Position numbers and translations under genes: made by a program. A stretch of 42,757 nucleotides of DNA from assembly GCF_008709575.1 (NCBI RefSeq), contig NZ_VYIK01000003.1, forward strand, positions 1-42,757, written 5' to 3'. This document shows positions 17,549-26,704 of the stretch, in pieces (the first letter of the stretch is position 1; each line of letters starts with the position of its first letter). Source of the DNA: Mycobacterium sp. (GTDB lineage Bacteria > Actinomycetota > Actinomycetes > Mycobacteriales > Mycobacteriaceae). The notes beneath the pieces are model-generated. The model saw only the letters and a list, made by a program, of their open reading frames with translations, was not told the origin of the DNA and did no database searches.

Positions 17549-18978
17549 CCGCACCGACCACCCCGACCCCGTCGCTGCGCCGCCGGGTGACGATTGCCAC
17601 GGTCGGCGTGATCGCCGGGTTGCTGGCCGTACTCAGCGGCGTCATCGACCGGCTGGTCGACATCCAGCTCAACCACGACCTGGAGGCCCGACTGGCCGAC
17701 GGGATCGCCCGTGCCGGCAACCTGGTCGAGGCCGGGGTGGGACCGGCCGAAATCGTCAACCAGCTGCAGGGCCAGACCACCCGCGTTCAGCTGATCAGCC
17801 CGGACGGCATGCGCTACGGAGATCTCACACTGCTGCCGATGTCACCGTCACCGCCGCCGCAGGGCGGGCGACCGCCGCCGCCGTCTCCCAGCGAGCGGAC
17901 CAGCAAGAAGGTGACCCGCATCCTGCAGAACGGCTCGGAAATCACCATCGTGGCCAAAACCGCCGGGATCCATGCTCGCCTGGCCCAACTGCGGCGGGAC
18001 ATGCTCGTCGGTGGGGCCATCACCCTGGTGTTGGTCGCGCTGCTGGTCAGGATCGCCGTCGGACGCGCGCTGGCGCCGCTGCAGCGGATGACCTCGACGG
18101 CGGAGCGGATCACCTACGGCGATCGGGGGCGTCGGCTGCGTCCGGACCGGCCGACCACCGAACTCGGTCGCGCCGCCGCCGCCTTGGACAACATGCTCGA
18201 TGCACTCGAGGACGCCGAGATCAACGCCCGCCGGGCCGCCGAGACCGCCCAGCGCGCCGAAACGAAGACTCGCCAGTTCCTCTCCGACGCGGCGCACGAG
18301 CTGCGAAGCCCGGTGGCTGCCATCCAGGCTGTGGCGCAACAACTGGCTGCCAGCACCGAAGCGACCGCCGACACCGATCCGGCAGCCGCCCGGCGCCGCC
18401 GATATGCCGCGCTGCTTTCCGGCGAAAGCCGTCGAGCCAGCAGACTGGTCGCCGACTTTCTCGACATCGCCGGCATCGATGCCGGCGTGGCGCTGCACAG
18501 CGAGGACTTCGACCTCGTCGACATCGTCGCCGCCGAAGTGGACCGGGCCGCTGTGCTCGCCCCCGGCCTGACCGTGCGCCTGGTTGCAGACGGCCACAAG
18601 CTGCCGATTCATGCCGACCCGAGCCGCATAGCGCAGATCCTGTCCAACTTGTTGGACAACGCCCGCAGGTACACCCCCCAAGGCGACGAGATCACCGTGC
18701 GGACCGCAACGCGCGACCACCACGCCGTGGTAACGGTCATCGACTCCGGCCCGGGCATCCCGCCCGCCGACCGCGAGCGGGTGTTCGACCGGTTGGTCCG
18801 CCTCGACGCTGCCCGCGATCGCGACTCCGGCGGCGCCGGCCTGGGCCTGCCGATCGCCCGTGCCCTGGCCGAAGCCCACCACGGCACGTTGGAATGTCTG
18901 CCGGTCACCTCGGGCTGCGGAGCGGCCTTCCGATTAACCCTGCCGTTGACGCCGTTCGAATCGGCCACCGACAGCTAA
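17545..18978 (+). CDS. Two-component sensor histidine kinase
   Basis: A 477-aa membrane kinase. TM1 is at about 15-36 and TM2 at about 152-172, framing a small extracytoplasmic domain of about 115 residues with a Pro-rich stretch (residues 99-116). A HAMP linker covers about 173-225. The dimerisation/phosphoacceptor helix has SDAAHELRSPVAAIQ with His251. The ATPase domain has the N box LSNLLDNARRYTP, G1 DSGPGIP and G2 GGAGLGLPIARA. It should phosphorylate the regulator encoded just upstream. Its stop codon overlaps the convergent SRPBCC gene's stop (CTAA, 18975-18978). Confidence 0.94.
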   Translation: MTAPTTPTPSLRRRVTIATVGVIAGLLAVLSGVIDRLVDIQLNHDLEARLADGIARAGNLVEAGVGPAEIVNQLQGQTTRVQLISPDGMRYGDLTLLPMSPSPPPQGGRPPPPSPSERTSKKVTRILQNGSEITIVAKTAGIHARLAQLRRDMLVGGAITLVLVALLVRIAVGRALAPLQRMTSTAERITYGDRGRRLRPDRPTTELGRAAAALDNMLDALEDAEINARRAAETAQRAETKTRQFLSDAAHELRSPVAAIQAVAQQLAASTEATADTDPAAARRRRYAALLSGESRRASRLVADFLDIAGIDAGVALHSEDFDLVDIVAAEVDRAAVLAPGLTVRLVADGHKLPIHADPSRIAQILSNLLDNARRYTPQGDEITVRTATRDHHAVVTVIDSGPGIPPADRERVFDRLVRLDAARDRDSGGAGLGLPIARALAEAHHGTLECLPVTSGCGAAFRLTLPLTPFESATDS

Positions 18979-19430
18979 GTCCGGTGGTGGAGCCCGTCGA
19001 CGCCCAGCACCCGCCTGCGCAGCCCCTCGGTCGCGGCGTTGAGCACCGTCTTACGGGCCCGTTTGATCAAGAACTCCGGCAACGGCGCCGACGGCTCCCA
19101 GGTGATGTCAAAACGTACCCGGGTTTTGTCGAGGCCTTCGCGCCGCAGCGTGTACTCGACGTGCTGCCCGTGCTGATAGAAGGTCCTCTCGGCATCCCAC
19201 ACCAGCCAGTCGGCACCCCAATGATATTCCAGCACTTGCTCATCCACGATCCCGACCACCTTGACGACGACCTTCACGTGGTGCGGTCGACCGTCGGGAT
19301 AGGTGTCGATGACCTCGGCAAGCTTGTGCACCGACGACCAGGACGGCACGGCGCGAACGTCCGCCAGCACCGCCATGATCGCGTCCGGCGGCGCGTCGAT
19401 GACAATCTCCCGCGATGCTCGTACGGCCAT
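18975..19430 (-). CDS. SRPBCC/polyketide-cyclase-like protein (Rv0854-like by position)
   Basis: A 151-aa START/SRPBCC-fold protein, beginning MAVRASREIVIDAPPDAIMAVLADV, the typical first strand and helix of the helix-grip fold, with VPSWSSVHKLAEV next. Such proteins bind hydrophobic ligands or lipids in a deep pocket; none is identifiable here. ATG 19430 is used; a TTG three codons upstream is less likely. In M. tuberculosis several related genes (Rv0854, Rv0856, Rv0857) lie in this region, with Rv0854 divergent from the keto-acid decarboxylase as here, so this is probably that member and the others are absent. Confidence 0.85.
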   Translation of the reverse strand: MAVRASREIVIDAPPDAIMAVLADVRAVPSWSSVHKLAEVIDTYPDGRPHHVKVVVKVVGIVDEQVLEYHWGADWLVWDAERTFYQHGQHVEYTLRREGLDKTRVRFDITWEPSAPLPEFLIKRARKTVLNAATEGLRRRVLGVDGLHHRT

Positions 19431-19537
19431 TACCGTCAAGCTAGCAACGCCACCGGGCTCCCGGACGGTCTTCGCGGTTCTTCTTCCCGTTGAGCGGCCC
19501 CCGGTCGCGGTGCGGCGCGCCCGGTACCGTCGATTTC

Positions 19538-21205
19538 GTGACTGCTTACACCGTCGGTGACTACTTGCTGGACCGACTCGCGTCGCTCGGCGTGTCCGAG
19601 GTCTTCGGGGTGCCCGGTGACTACAACCTGGAATTTCTCGACCACATCGTCGCTCACCCGGATCTGCGGTGGGTGGGCAACGCCAATGAGCTCAACGCCG
19701 GCTATGCCGCCGACGGCTACGGGCGACTGCGCGGAATGGCCGCGTTGGTAACCACCTTCGGTGTTGGCGAGCTTTCCGCGGCAAACGCGATCGCCGGCAG
19801 TTATGCCGAGCATGTGCCGGTGGTGCACATCGTCGGCGGACCGTCCAAAGACGCCCAGGGCGCCCGCCGGGTCTTGCATCACTCCCTCGGCGACGGGGAT
19901 TTCGAGCATTTTCTTCGCATCAGTCGCGAAATCACCTGTGCCCAGGCGAATCTCAGGCCAGCCACGGCGACCCGCGAAATCGACCGGGTGCTCAGCGAAG
20001 TGCGCGAGCAGAAACGCCCCGGCTATCTGCTGCTGCCCACCGATGTAGCGCGTTTCGAGACCGAACCGCCCACCGCGCCGTTGCCCCGCTACACCGGCGG
20101 CACCAGCCCGCGGGCCCTCGCTCTGTTCACCGAGGCCGCGACGAAACTGATCGCCGATCACCGGCTGACCGTGCTCGCCGACTTTCTGGTGCATCGGCTC
20201 GATGCGGTGTCTCACCTCGAGGCGCTGCTGGCTGCCGACGCGGTACCGCACGCCACATTGATGTGGGGCAAAAGCCTGGTCGACGAAAACTCGCCCAACT
20301 TCCTGGGCATCTACGCCGGCTCCGCCAGTGACGAGCCGGTACGCCGAGCGATCGAAGACGCGCCGGTGCTGGTCACGGCCGGGGTGGTGTTCACCGATAT
20401 GGTCAGCGGGTTCTTCAGCCAGCGCATCGACCCGGGCAGGACCATCGACATCGGCGCCCAGCAGAGCACCGTCGCCGGTCAGGTATTCGCGCCGCTGGAG
20501 CTGCCGGACGCACTCGACGCGCTGACCGCAATCCTGACCGATCGCGGGATCAGCTCGCCGCCCGTCGCGCCGAGGCCGGACAACACCCGCCGGACACCGC
20601 CCGCGCGAGAGGCACCGATCACCCAGGAGATTTTGTGGGACAGACTGTGCGAGGCACTCACGCCCGGCAACGTGGTACTCGCGGACCAGGGCACGTCGTT
20701 TTACGGAATGGCCGCCCATCGGCTGCCGCGCGGCGTGACGTTCATCGGACAACCGCTGTGGGGATCGATCGGCTATACCCTGCCCGCGACCCTCGGGGCC
20801 GGCCTGGCTCAGCGCGATCGCAGACCGGTACTGCTGATCGGCGACGGCGCGGCCCAGTTGACCGCGCAGGAGCTGGGCGTGATCTCCCGGGAGGGATTGA
20901 CTCCGGTCGTCGTGGTGGTTAACAACAACGGCTACACCATCGAACGGGCGATTCACGGGAAAACCGCTCCCTACAACGATATTGTCCGATGGGATTGGTC
21001 CGGGATCCTCGGCGCGCTCGGTGTGACGAACCATCTGACGTTCCGCGCGCAGACCTACGGCGAGCTCCACGACGCTTTCACCGCCGCTGCCCGCCATCAG
21101 GAAGCCATGGTGCTCGTGGAAGCAGTCGTGCCGCCGCTCGACATTCCCAGGCTGCTCACCGACCTGGTCCGGCCGACGTCCCCGGACGGCAGCGCACGTC
21201 GCTAG
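19538..21205 (+). CDS. kdc: Thiamin-diphosphate-dependent 2-keto-acid decarboxylase (Rv0853c-like)
   Basis: A 555-aa member of the pyruvate/indolepyruvate/branched-chain keto-acid decarboxylase family, which removes CO2 from 2-oxo acids to give aldehydes. Glu51 in [13 protein letters not shown] activates the thiamin ring, the His114-His115 pair in VLHHSLGDG is the decarboxylase-specific HH motif, and the cofactor-binding motif runs from [11 protein letters not shown] to NNNGYTIE. The start is GTG 19538 ([14 protein letters not shown]). M. tuberculosis Rv0853c is about 560 aa. The substrate is probably a branched or aromatic keto acid (Ehrlich-type step), inferred from family membership. It is divergent from the SRPBCC gene (107-bp gap). 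Confidence 0.93.
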   Translation: MTAYTVGDYLLDRLASLGVSEVFGVPGDYNLEFLDHIVAHPDLRWVGNANELNAGYAADGYGRLRGMAALVTTFGVGELSAANAIAGSYAEHVPVVHIVGGPSKDAQGARRVLHHSLGDGDFEHFLRISREITCAQANLRPATATREIDRVLSEVREQKRPGYLLLPTDVARFETEPPTAPLPRYTGGTSPRALALFTEAATKLIADHRLTVLADFLVHRLDAVSHLEALLAADAVPHATLMWGKSLVDENSPNFLGIYAGSASDEPVRRAIEDAPVLVTAGVVFTDMVSGFFSQRIDPGRTIDIGAQQSTVAGQVFAPLELPDALDALTAILTDRGISSPPVAPRPDNTRRTPPAREAPITQEILWDRLCEALTPGNVVLADQGTSFYGMAAHRLPRGVTFIGQPLWGSIGYTLPATLGAGLAQRDRRPVLLIGDGAAQLTAQELGVISREGLTPVVVVVNNNGYTIERAIHGKTAPYNDIVRWDWSGILGALGVTNHLTFRAQTYGELHDAFTAAARHQEAMVLVEAVVPPLDIPRLLTDLVRPTSPDGSARR

Positions 21206-21304
21206 GGTGACGATCACCCGCCCAATCGTCGAAGTTCACCGGGCTCGCGCGGTAGCATTCTTCGCGCGGGGTTTCGCGTCGTGGCGACGGGTCGGAGGAA
21301 CGAC

Positions 21305-21727
21305 ATGACTGGCAGGACAGCGCTCGGCTCGGGGTTGGCAACCCTGTTGGCGGCAGCAAGCCTGGTAGCCGCGACACCGTCAGGTGCCGACGACACCGTC
21401 GTCAAGCACCACGTCAAATACACCGTCTCGGCGGCCAGCCCGAGCTACACCGACATCTATTACCTGGACCAGGAACCGCCGATCTTCTCCGACTACAGCC
21501 ACAATCCCTACCAGTTCGTACCCAACATCAAAGTCGATATCTCCCCCGGCCATCCCTGGACCTACGAACTCGACCTCGCCAAGCCCGAGCAGTGGGCGCT
21601 GGTCACGGCCAGCACCGGCCTAGAACCGAGGACGCCGGGGTTGCACTGCGACCTGACGGTCGACGGAAAGGTGGTCGTGTCCAAGGACGGTCCCAAAGGG
21701 GTGCTCTGCTCGATACGTCACTGGTGA
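21305..21727 (+). CDS. Small secreted mycobacterial protein, function unknown
   Basis: A 140-aa protein with a clear Sec-type signal peptide (MTGRTALGSGLATLLAAASLVAATPSGA, cleavage near residue 28). A mature domain of about 110 residues is rich in Tyr/Asp (SPSYTDIYYLDQEPP, FSDYSHNPYQF) and beta-strand-like, ending LCSIRHW. Two Cys in the last third (HCDLTV and LCSIRH) could form a disulphide. The layout resembles small MmpS-like beta-sandwich secreted proteins, but I do not recognise a named family with certainty. The ribosome binding site GGAGGAA precedes ATG 21305. The gene stands alone downstream of the keto-acid decarboxylase. Confidence 0.75.
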   Translation: MTGRTALGSGLATLLAAASLVAATPSGADDTVVKHHVKYTVSAASPSYTDIYYLDQEPPIFSDYSHNPYQFVPNIKVDISPGHPWTYELDLAKPEQWALVTASTGLEPRTPGLHCDLTVDGKVVVSKDGPKGVLCSIRHW

Positions 21728-21838
21728 GTAATCCGGGGCCCGCCCCGGTCGACGTCGCGGGCCGCCCGGTTCAATCCGCATCCCCGTCGCCGGCAACGAT
21801 GTTATTCTTGGCTCCCCGGCCGTATCAAGGAGCAGGTG

Positions 21839-22348
21839 ATGCGTATCATCGGAACGCTTTCCGCCGCAACGCTGTTGATTTCCGGCGGAGTGGCCGCGGC
21901 ACCGACTGCGCAGGCCGCCGACGATGAACTCGCCATCAACGGGACCTACCGCGCCACCTCGATCGGCGGGTGGGCCAAGACGAACGACCAGTATCACGAC
22001 GAAGCGACGGTGGTCAGCACCTGGACCATCACCTCCACCTGCACCAACGCCCAGGTATGCGACGGCACCGTCACCAGCGACCAGGGCTGGAGTGCACCGC
22101 TGACCGTGCGCGACGGGGTGCTGTGGAAAGTCGCACACGATGTGCCGAACTGGGAAAAATGCGCCGACGGCAGTTCTTATCCGGGGCATCAGCTCTACTT
22201 CTTCTATCCTGTGGACGCCTACGGCCAGCAGCAAATCGGTTCAGCGACGCTCGCGGGCTTCGACAAGACGGTGGGACCCAGCGGTGCCTGCGGACGAAAC
22301 CAGTCGCTCGTCATCGAGATGCCGTTTCGGCTGGACCGGATAACCTGA
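21839..22348 (+). CDS. Secreted conserved mycobacterial protein, function unknown
   Basis: A 169-aa protein with a signal peptide (MRIIGTLSAATLLISGGVAAAPTAQA, cleavage near residue 26). The mature domain has four Cys in the spacing CTNAQVC, EKCADG and GACGRN, suggesting two disulphides, and repeated Trp/Thr beta-strand-like segments (GGWAKTND, VVSTWTITSTC, TSDQGWSAPL). It resembles a common class of secreted mycobacterial proteins of unknown role. AAGGAG at 21827-21832 gives ideal spacing to ATG 21839; the GTG one codon upstream is less well placed. It converges on mceF with a 7-bp gap. Confidence 0.75.
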   Translation: MRIIGTLSAATLLISGGVAAAPTAQAADDELAINGTYRATSIGGWAKTNDQYHDEATVVSTWTITSTCTNAQVCDGTVTSDQGWSAPLTVRDGVLWKVAHDVPNWEKCADGSSYPGHQLYFFYPVDAYGQQQIGSATLAGFDKTVGPSGACGRNQSLVIEMPFRLDRIT

Positions 22349-22355
22349 TCGCCCG

Positions 22356-24071
22356 TCAGGTCGGCAGCATGTCCTGCCACGTTTTGGGCGCCGCCGGCGT
22401 GACGAGGTCCGACTGCTGATACAGCTGACCGTCCGGCCCGACATAGCGACCGGTGTGCGGGTCGTAGGGCACCGCGACAAGTGCTGGTTTTAGTGCTGGT
22501 TTAAGCCGGGAATCAAACTGGGAGAACGCACTCGGGGCTGCCTGGGGTCCGCCCGACCCGGTAGGCGCCGCCGGCGGCGGTGCTGCGGGCGCCGGCGGCG
22601 GTGCGGAGTCTGGAACGTCGAGGGGCGCAATCGGCGGGTAGTCAGCAGATTGCGTCGACATGGCAGCCGACGACGGCAGCGGTGGGGCGAAGTACCCCGA
22701 CCCCGGCGGTGCGTAAGTTCCCCGCGGCCCCGGCGGCGTTCCACTCGGCGCCGCACCCGGCGGCAGCGGTGTTCCTGCCACCGGGCCGAAGATCCTCTCC
22801 CGAAAGTCGATCCGGTCATCGGGCCGGATGCCCTGGGAAAGCAGGTTCGGGTCCAGCGGATAGGGGCCCGACACGTGCTGGCGCATCGCCAGCGGCTCAT
22901 ACGGTTTGTCGCTGTTGCAGATTTCGACGGTCGGCGCGCGTTTGCCCGGATGCCCCATGCACGGATAGTTCCGGGCGCCGCGCACCGAGATCGGGGAGTC
23001 CTGCGGCAGTTTGCAGTACAGCCCGTCCGGGGTATCGACCGTCGTTTCGTCCTCCGGGCTGCGCCATTGGCTGGGCGGCAGGAATCCCACCAGGCAGGAC
23101 GGCGGGTCGGAGATCTTCTGCGCGAAATCACCCCGAGCCATGCCGTCGGGTTGGTTTCTCGGTACTCCGACCGCATGCAGGGCGGCAACAATCGGCGGCA
23201 GCAGCACCAAAAGCTGCTCCAGCGAGGGGTGGTAGGTGATGCCGATCTGGCCGATCGTGGTCAGATTGGCCAGCAACAACGGCAGGGTCGGTTTGACCTG
23301 CTCGAGCAGCCGCGATGCCTCGTTGGCGGCCTCCGGCCCCTGCTGCAGCAGCGTCCGGACCCGCGTGTCGTCGTTGACCAGCACATCGGAGGTCCCCGCC
23401 AGGCTGCGTGCCCACAGCCGGATCGAATCGGTGGTCTGCTCTTGGGAATCCAGCAGGGGGACGCTGTCCTCGGTCAGGGTTTTGGTCCGGTCCGCGACGC
23501 CGTTGGCGTCGCCGGCCACGCGCGCCGACGAGTCGAACAGCGATCCGAGGTCGTAGCCGGATCCGTTGAAGCCCGTGAATGTCTCGTCGAGCAATTGGCT
23601 GAGTTTGCCTTGGGGGACGCTGTCGATCAGGGCGCTGACCTGATCGAGCAGTGGCCCGACCGGTTGCGGGATTGTGGTGTCGGCCATGGCGATGACCGAT
23701 CCGTTGCGCAGGTAGGGCGGGGAGTCGGTCCGCGGCCGCAAGTCCACGTACTGCTCGCCCACCGCGGAGATGCTCCCTACCTCGGCGTGCAGATCCGCGG
23801 GAATTTTCGGCGAGGTGTCCAGCGAGAGCGTTGCTTTGGCGCCGTGCGCGGTGAGGCCGACGGCGGTCACCTTGCCGACCTGCACGCCCCGGTAGGTCAC
23901 GTTGGCGAACCGGTAGAGGCCGCCCGAGGCGGGCAGCTCCAGCGTCACTGTGATGCGGCCGATGCCCAACAGGGTCGGGACCTGCATGTAGACCAAGCCC
24001 ATGACGAGCACGCCGACGATCGCCGCGACGGTGAAGATCACCAACTGGATTCGGACCAACCGTGACAGCAT
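22356..24071 (-). CDS. mceF: MCE-family protein MceF
   Basis: The last gene of the mce operon. The protein is 571 aa, with an N-terminal membrane anchor (about residues 8-31), the MCE domain (about 38-115: LPASGGLYRFANVTYRGVQVGKV, VGEQYVDL) and a long helical region forming the periplasmic tunnel. The tail from about residue 430 is Pro/Ala-rich and ends GRYVGPDGQLYQQSDLV. The conserved block CLVGFLPPSQWRSPED and RGARNYPC near 325-370 is typical of MceF. Mce hexamers carry lipids or sterols across the envelope to the YrbE permeases. The start is adjacent to the mceE stop with no intervening base. Confidence 0.93.
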   Translation of the reverse strand: MLSRLVRIQLVIFTVAAIVGVLVMGLVYMQVPTLLGIGRITVTLELPASGGLYRFANVTYRGVQVGKVTAVGLTAHGAKATLSLDTSPKIPADLHAEVGSISAVGEQYVDLRPRTDSPPYLRNGSVIAMADTTIPQPVGPLLDQVSALIDSVPQGKLSQLLDETFTGFNGSGYDLGSLFDSSARVAGDANGVADRTKTLTEDSVPLLDSQEQTTDSIRLWARSLAGTSDVLVNDDTRVRTLLQQGPEAANEASRLLEQVKPTLPLLLANLTTIGQIGITYHPSLEQLLVLLPPIVAALHAVGVPRNQPDGMARGDFAQKISDPPSCLVGFLPPSQWRSPEDETTVDTPDGLYCKLPQDSPISVRGARNYPCMGHPGKRAPTVEICNSDKPYEPLAMRQHVSGPYPLDPNLLSQGIRPDDRIDFRERIFGPVAGTPLPPGAAPSGTPPGPRGTYAPPGSGYFAPPLPSSAAMSTQSADYPPIAPLDVPDSAPPPAPAAPPPAAPTGSGGPQAAPSAFSQFDSRLKPALKPALVAVPYDPHTGRYVGPDGQLYQQSDLVTPAAPKTWQDMLPT

Positions 24072-25292
24072 CTATCCACCCGCCTCGGGCTGGGGGACCG
24101 CAGCCTGATCGGCCGGCGGTGGTGTTTCAGCCGGCGCCGGGCCGGGCGGCGGGGCTTGGGGTCCCGCCGGTGGCGCCCCGGGTGGTGGTGGTGCCACGCC
24201 GGCATGCAGGGGATCGAGGGTGTATTGCAGGTAGTACGGATCTCCCGGGGCCGGGACCAGCTCGGCGCCCACTTGTTCCCAGTGAGTGCCCAACAGCAGT
24301 CCGGTCTTGAGCCGGGGAACGGTGAAGTCCAGGACTTCGAACAGGTTGATGTAGTCGCCGCGCACACCCCGCTCGACCAGGTCCTGCGGGAACGGGAAAA
24401 GCGGCAGATACGCCAGGACCGTGTCCAGATCCGGTCCTACGTCGGCGAGCGCGCGGACCGTCGGCTCGAGGTTTTGCAGGTTCTTGACCAGATCGGTGCG
24501 GGTGTCGCGAACCAGCCCGGTGGCGGTGTCACTGAACACCCGCAGTTTGTCCAGCGCGGTGGTGAAACGTGGCCGTTCCTTGAGCAGCACGTCCAGCGCC
24601 GGCGGGATCTTGCGCAGCGCCCGGGAGAGGACGTCACGCTGGTCGGCGAGGGTGCCCGCCAGCCTGTCCAACCCCTGGATCGACGCAACGATGTTGTCGC
24701 GCTGAGCATCGAGCACACCGATGAATTTGTCCAGCCTGGTCAGCAGATCACGAACGTCTCCGGCCCGTCCGGACAACGCCGAGCTGAAATTGCTGACAAC
24801 GTCGCCGAGCTGTCCCAGCCCTCCCCCGTTGACGACCGCGGCCAGCGACGACAATGTCTGCTCGGTCGACGGGTAGGTCGACGAGCGGTTCAGCGGAATG
24901 ACGGCTCCCGGCCGCAGTCGTCCGCTCGGCGGCTGGCCCAGTGGGGGATTCAGATCCAGATGCATCGAGCCCAGCAGGCTGGTCTGCCCTACCGTCGCGA
25001 CCGCGTTGGCAGGTACGACGACGCCGGGCGCCACCGAGATCTCGACATCGGCATGCCAGTCGCGCACTGTCATCTTGTCGATGCTGCCCACCACCACGTC
25101 GTCGATCAGCACCGGCGAATTCGGCTCCAAGGTGCCCACAGTGGCGATCTCGACGTGGTAGACCTCGGCACCCGGACCGCGGCCCACCGTGCCCGGCAAC
25201 GGCAGCGAGTTCAACCCGTGGAACGCGCACCCCGTCGCGGTCAACATCACGGCGCAGCCGGTGGCCAGCACCCGCTGTCCCCGGGCAGTCAT
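24072..25292 (-). CDS. mceE: MCE-family lipoprotein MceE (LprK-type)
   Basis: A 406-aa lipoprotein. The signal peptide ends in the lipobox TATG-Cys22, so the protein is lipid-anchored, as expected for the E subunit of mycobacterial Mce complexes. The MCE domain spans about 43-120 (PVLIDDVVVGSIDKM, LLGSMHLDLNPP), followed by a helical region and a Pro-rich C-terminal tail (about 360-406). It overlaps mceD by four bases (TCAT, minus-strand ATGA) and abuts mceF, so it is part of one tightly coupled transcript. It acts in the heterohexameric Mce lipid-transport shuttle. Confidence 0.93.
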   Translation of the reverse strand: MTARGQRVLATGCAVMLTATGCAFHGLNSLPLPGTVGRGPGAEVYHVEIATVGTLEPNSPVLIDDVVVGSIDKMTVRDWHADVEISVAPGVVVPANAVATVGQTSLLGSMHLDLNPPLGQPPSGRLRPGAVIPLNRSSTYPSTEQTLSSLAAVVNGGGLGQLGDVVSNFSSALSGRAGDVRDLLTRLDKFIGVLDAQRDNIVASIQGLDRLAGTLADQRDVLSRALRKIPPALDVLLKERPRFTTALDKLRVFSDTATGLVRDTRTDLVKNLQNLEPTVRALADVGPDLDTVLAYLPLFPFPQDLVERGVRGDYINLFEVLDFTVPRLKTGLLLGTHWEQVGAELVPAPGDPYYLQYTLDPLHAGVAPPPPGAPPAGPQAPPPGPAPAETPPPADQAAVPQPEAGG

Positions 25293-26704
25293 GATTGCGG
25301 CCCTTCCGCGGGCAGCAGCATTCCCGGCACGCTCGGCGCCGGCGGAGGTTCCACCGGTGTCGTCGGCGCCGGCGGGAAGGGCATCGCCGCCCCCGGTATC
25401 CGCGCCGGCGGCTCCGCGCCCGGCGGTCCGACCGGGTCACCGGGCAGACCGGTGTATGCCGACACCGCGGGTGGCTGCTCGGGCGGCCCGGGCTTGGGGC
25501 CTTCCCCGCCGGGCGCCAGTCGCGGCTCGGAATAGATGATGTGCTCCGGGGTGGCCGACCTCATCAGCGAAGGCCACACTATCGGCGGAATGATCAGGGG
25601 ATAAATCGGAATCGGGGAGTCGTTGAAATTGATCCGCGCCAAACCGGCGTCGAGATACTGGTTACACAACTTCCCGGTTTCTGGCGCGGTCACATTGGCG
25701 ATGGCTTCGATCTGCCCGCAGATGAACATCACCGGGTTGGCGAAGAAATTGAACGCGAACTGCCCGATGAAGCTTCGGGTGTCGGGGTTATACGAGTTGT
25801 AGAAGTTCGCGAAAGCATTGGGCGCCACGTGGAGCACGTTTTCCAGGGCCAAGTGGTGCTCGGCAAGGTTTTCGGTGACGTCGGCCAACCGGGCCACCTG
25901 TTCGCTGGTTTGATTACGAGTTTTCGCGATGAACCGCTGTACTTCGCCGACTGCGGTCGACAGGTTGGCCAGCGCCGCGTCGAGTTCAGATCTGCTGTCG
26001 TTGACCACACTGGTGAGGGTGGCCAGCCGGTTTTGGAACTGCACGATTTGGGTGTTGCTGTCACGCAGGGCGGTGACGAAGGTCTGCAGGTTCTTGATGA
26101 TGTCGACGATGTTGCCGCTGCCGTCGGCGAGGATCCGCCCCACCCCGGCGAGCTGAGCCAGCGTTTGGTGCAGTTTGTCGCCGTTGCCGCCGTCGAGTGC
26201 GGCGGCGGCGCTGTCGATGAACCGCCCCACCGAGGTGCCTGATACTCCGCTTTTGGGACCCAGTTCCGTTGCCAGTCGCATCAATTGGTTTTTCACTTCA
26301 TTCCACTCGACGGGCACCGCGGTGCGTTCGACCGGGATCACCGCCCCATTGGCCATGACCGGGCCGCTGTCGCGGTAGGCCGGAGTCAGCTGCACGTAGC
26401 GGGCAGCGACCAGGTTCTGCGCGACGATCACCGCTTTCGCATCGGCCGGGATCGGCACACCATGGTCGACGTTCAACGTCAACTTGACCTGGGTGCCCTG
26501 CGGCCGGATGGACTCGATGCTGCCGACCTTGACCCCGGAGACCCGGACATCGTCGCCCGGGTAGATCGCGGTCGCCGAGGTGAAATAGGCAATGACGGTC
26601 TTGGGTCCGAAGAACACCGAGCGGACGATGAGTGCCGAGCCGACCACCAGCAACCCGGCGAGCACCACCGCCGCCCCGGCCGCAAACTTTTTCTGCGCGA
26701 TCAT
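25289..26704 (-). CDS. mceD: MCE-family protein MceD
   Basis: A 471-aa protein with one N-terminal transmembrane segment (about residues 8-30), the MCE domain at about 37-115 (YFTSATAIYPGDDVRVSGVKVGSI, NLVAARYVQLTP), a long helical region and a Pro-rich C-terminal tail. ATG 26704 (MIAQKK) was chosen because it overlaps the mceC TGA in the ATGA arrangement seen across the operon; upstream codons lie inside mceC. A conserved-looking Cys pair (MFICGQIE and GKLCNQYL) precedes the tail. Confidence 0.92.
   Translation of the reverse strand: MIAQKKFAAGAAVVLAGLLVVGSALIVRSVFFGPKTVIAYFTSATAIYPGDDVRVSGVKVGSIESIRPQGTQVKLTLNVDHGVPIPADAKAVIVAQNLVAARYVQLTPAYRDSGPVMANGAVIPVERTAVPVEWNEVKNQLMRLATELGPKSGVSGTSVGRFIDSAAAALDGGNGDKLHQTLAQLAGVGRILADGSGNIVDIIKNLQTFVTALRDSNTQIVQFQNRLATLTSVVNDSRSELDAALANLSTAVGEVQRFIAKTRNQTSEQVARLADVTENLAEHHLALENVLHVAPNAFANFYNSYNPDTRSFIGQFAFNFFANPVMFICGQIEAIANVTAPETGKLCNQYLDAGLARINFNDSPIPIYPLIIPPIVWPSLMRSATPEHIIYSEPRLAPGGEGPKPGPPEQPPAVSAYTGLPGDPVGPPGAEPPARIPGAAMPFPPAPTTPVEPPPAPSVPGMLLPAEGPQS

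Noticed and set aside
17418..19493. A 691-codon plus-strand open frame
   Set aside because: Runs in another frame through the regulator, kinase and SRPBCC genes and encodes Arg/Pro-rich sequence without domains.
19436..21217. A 593-codon minus-strand open frame
   Set aside because: Antisense to the keto-acid decarboxylase, whose thiamin-binding motifs are all intact on the plus strand.
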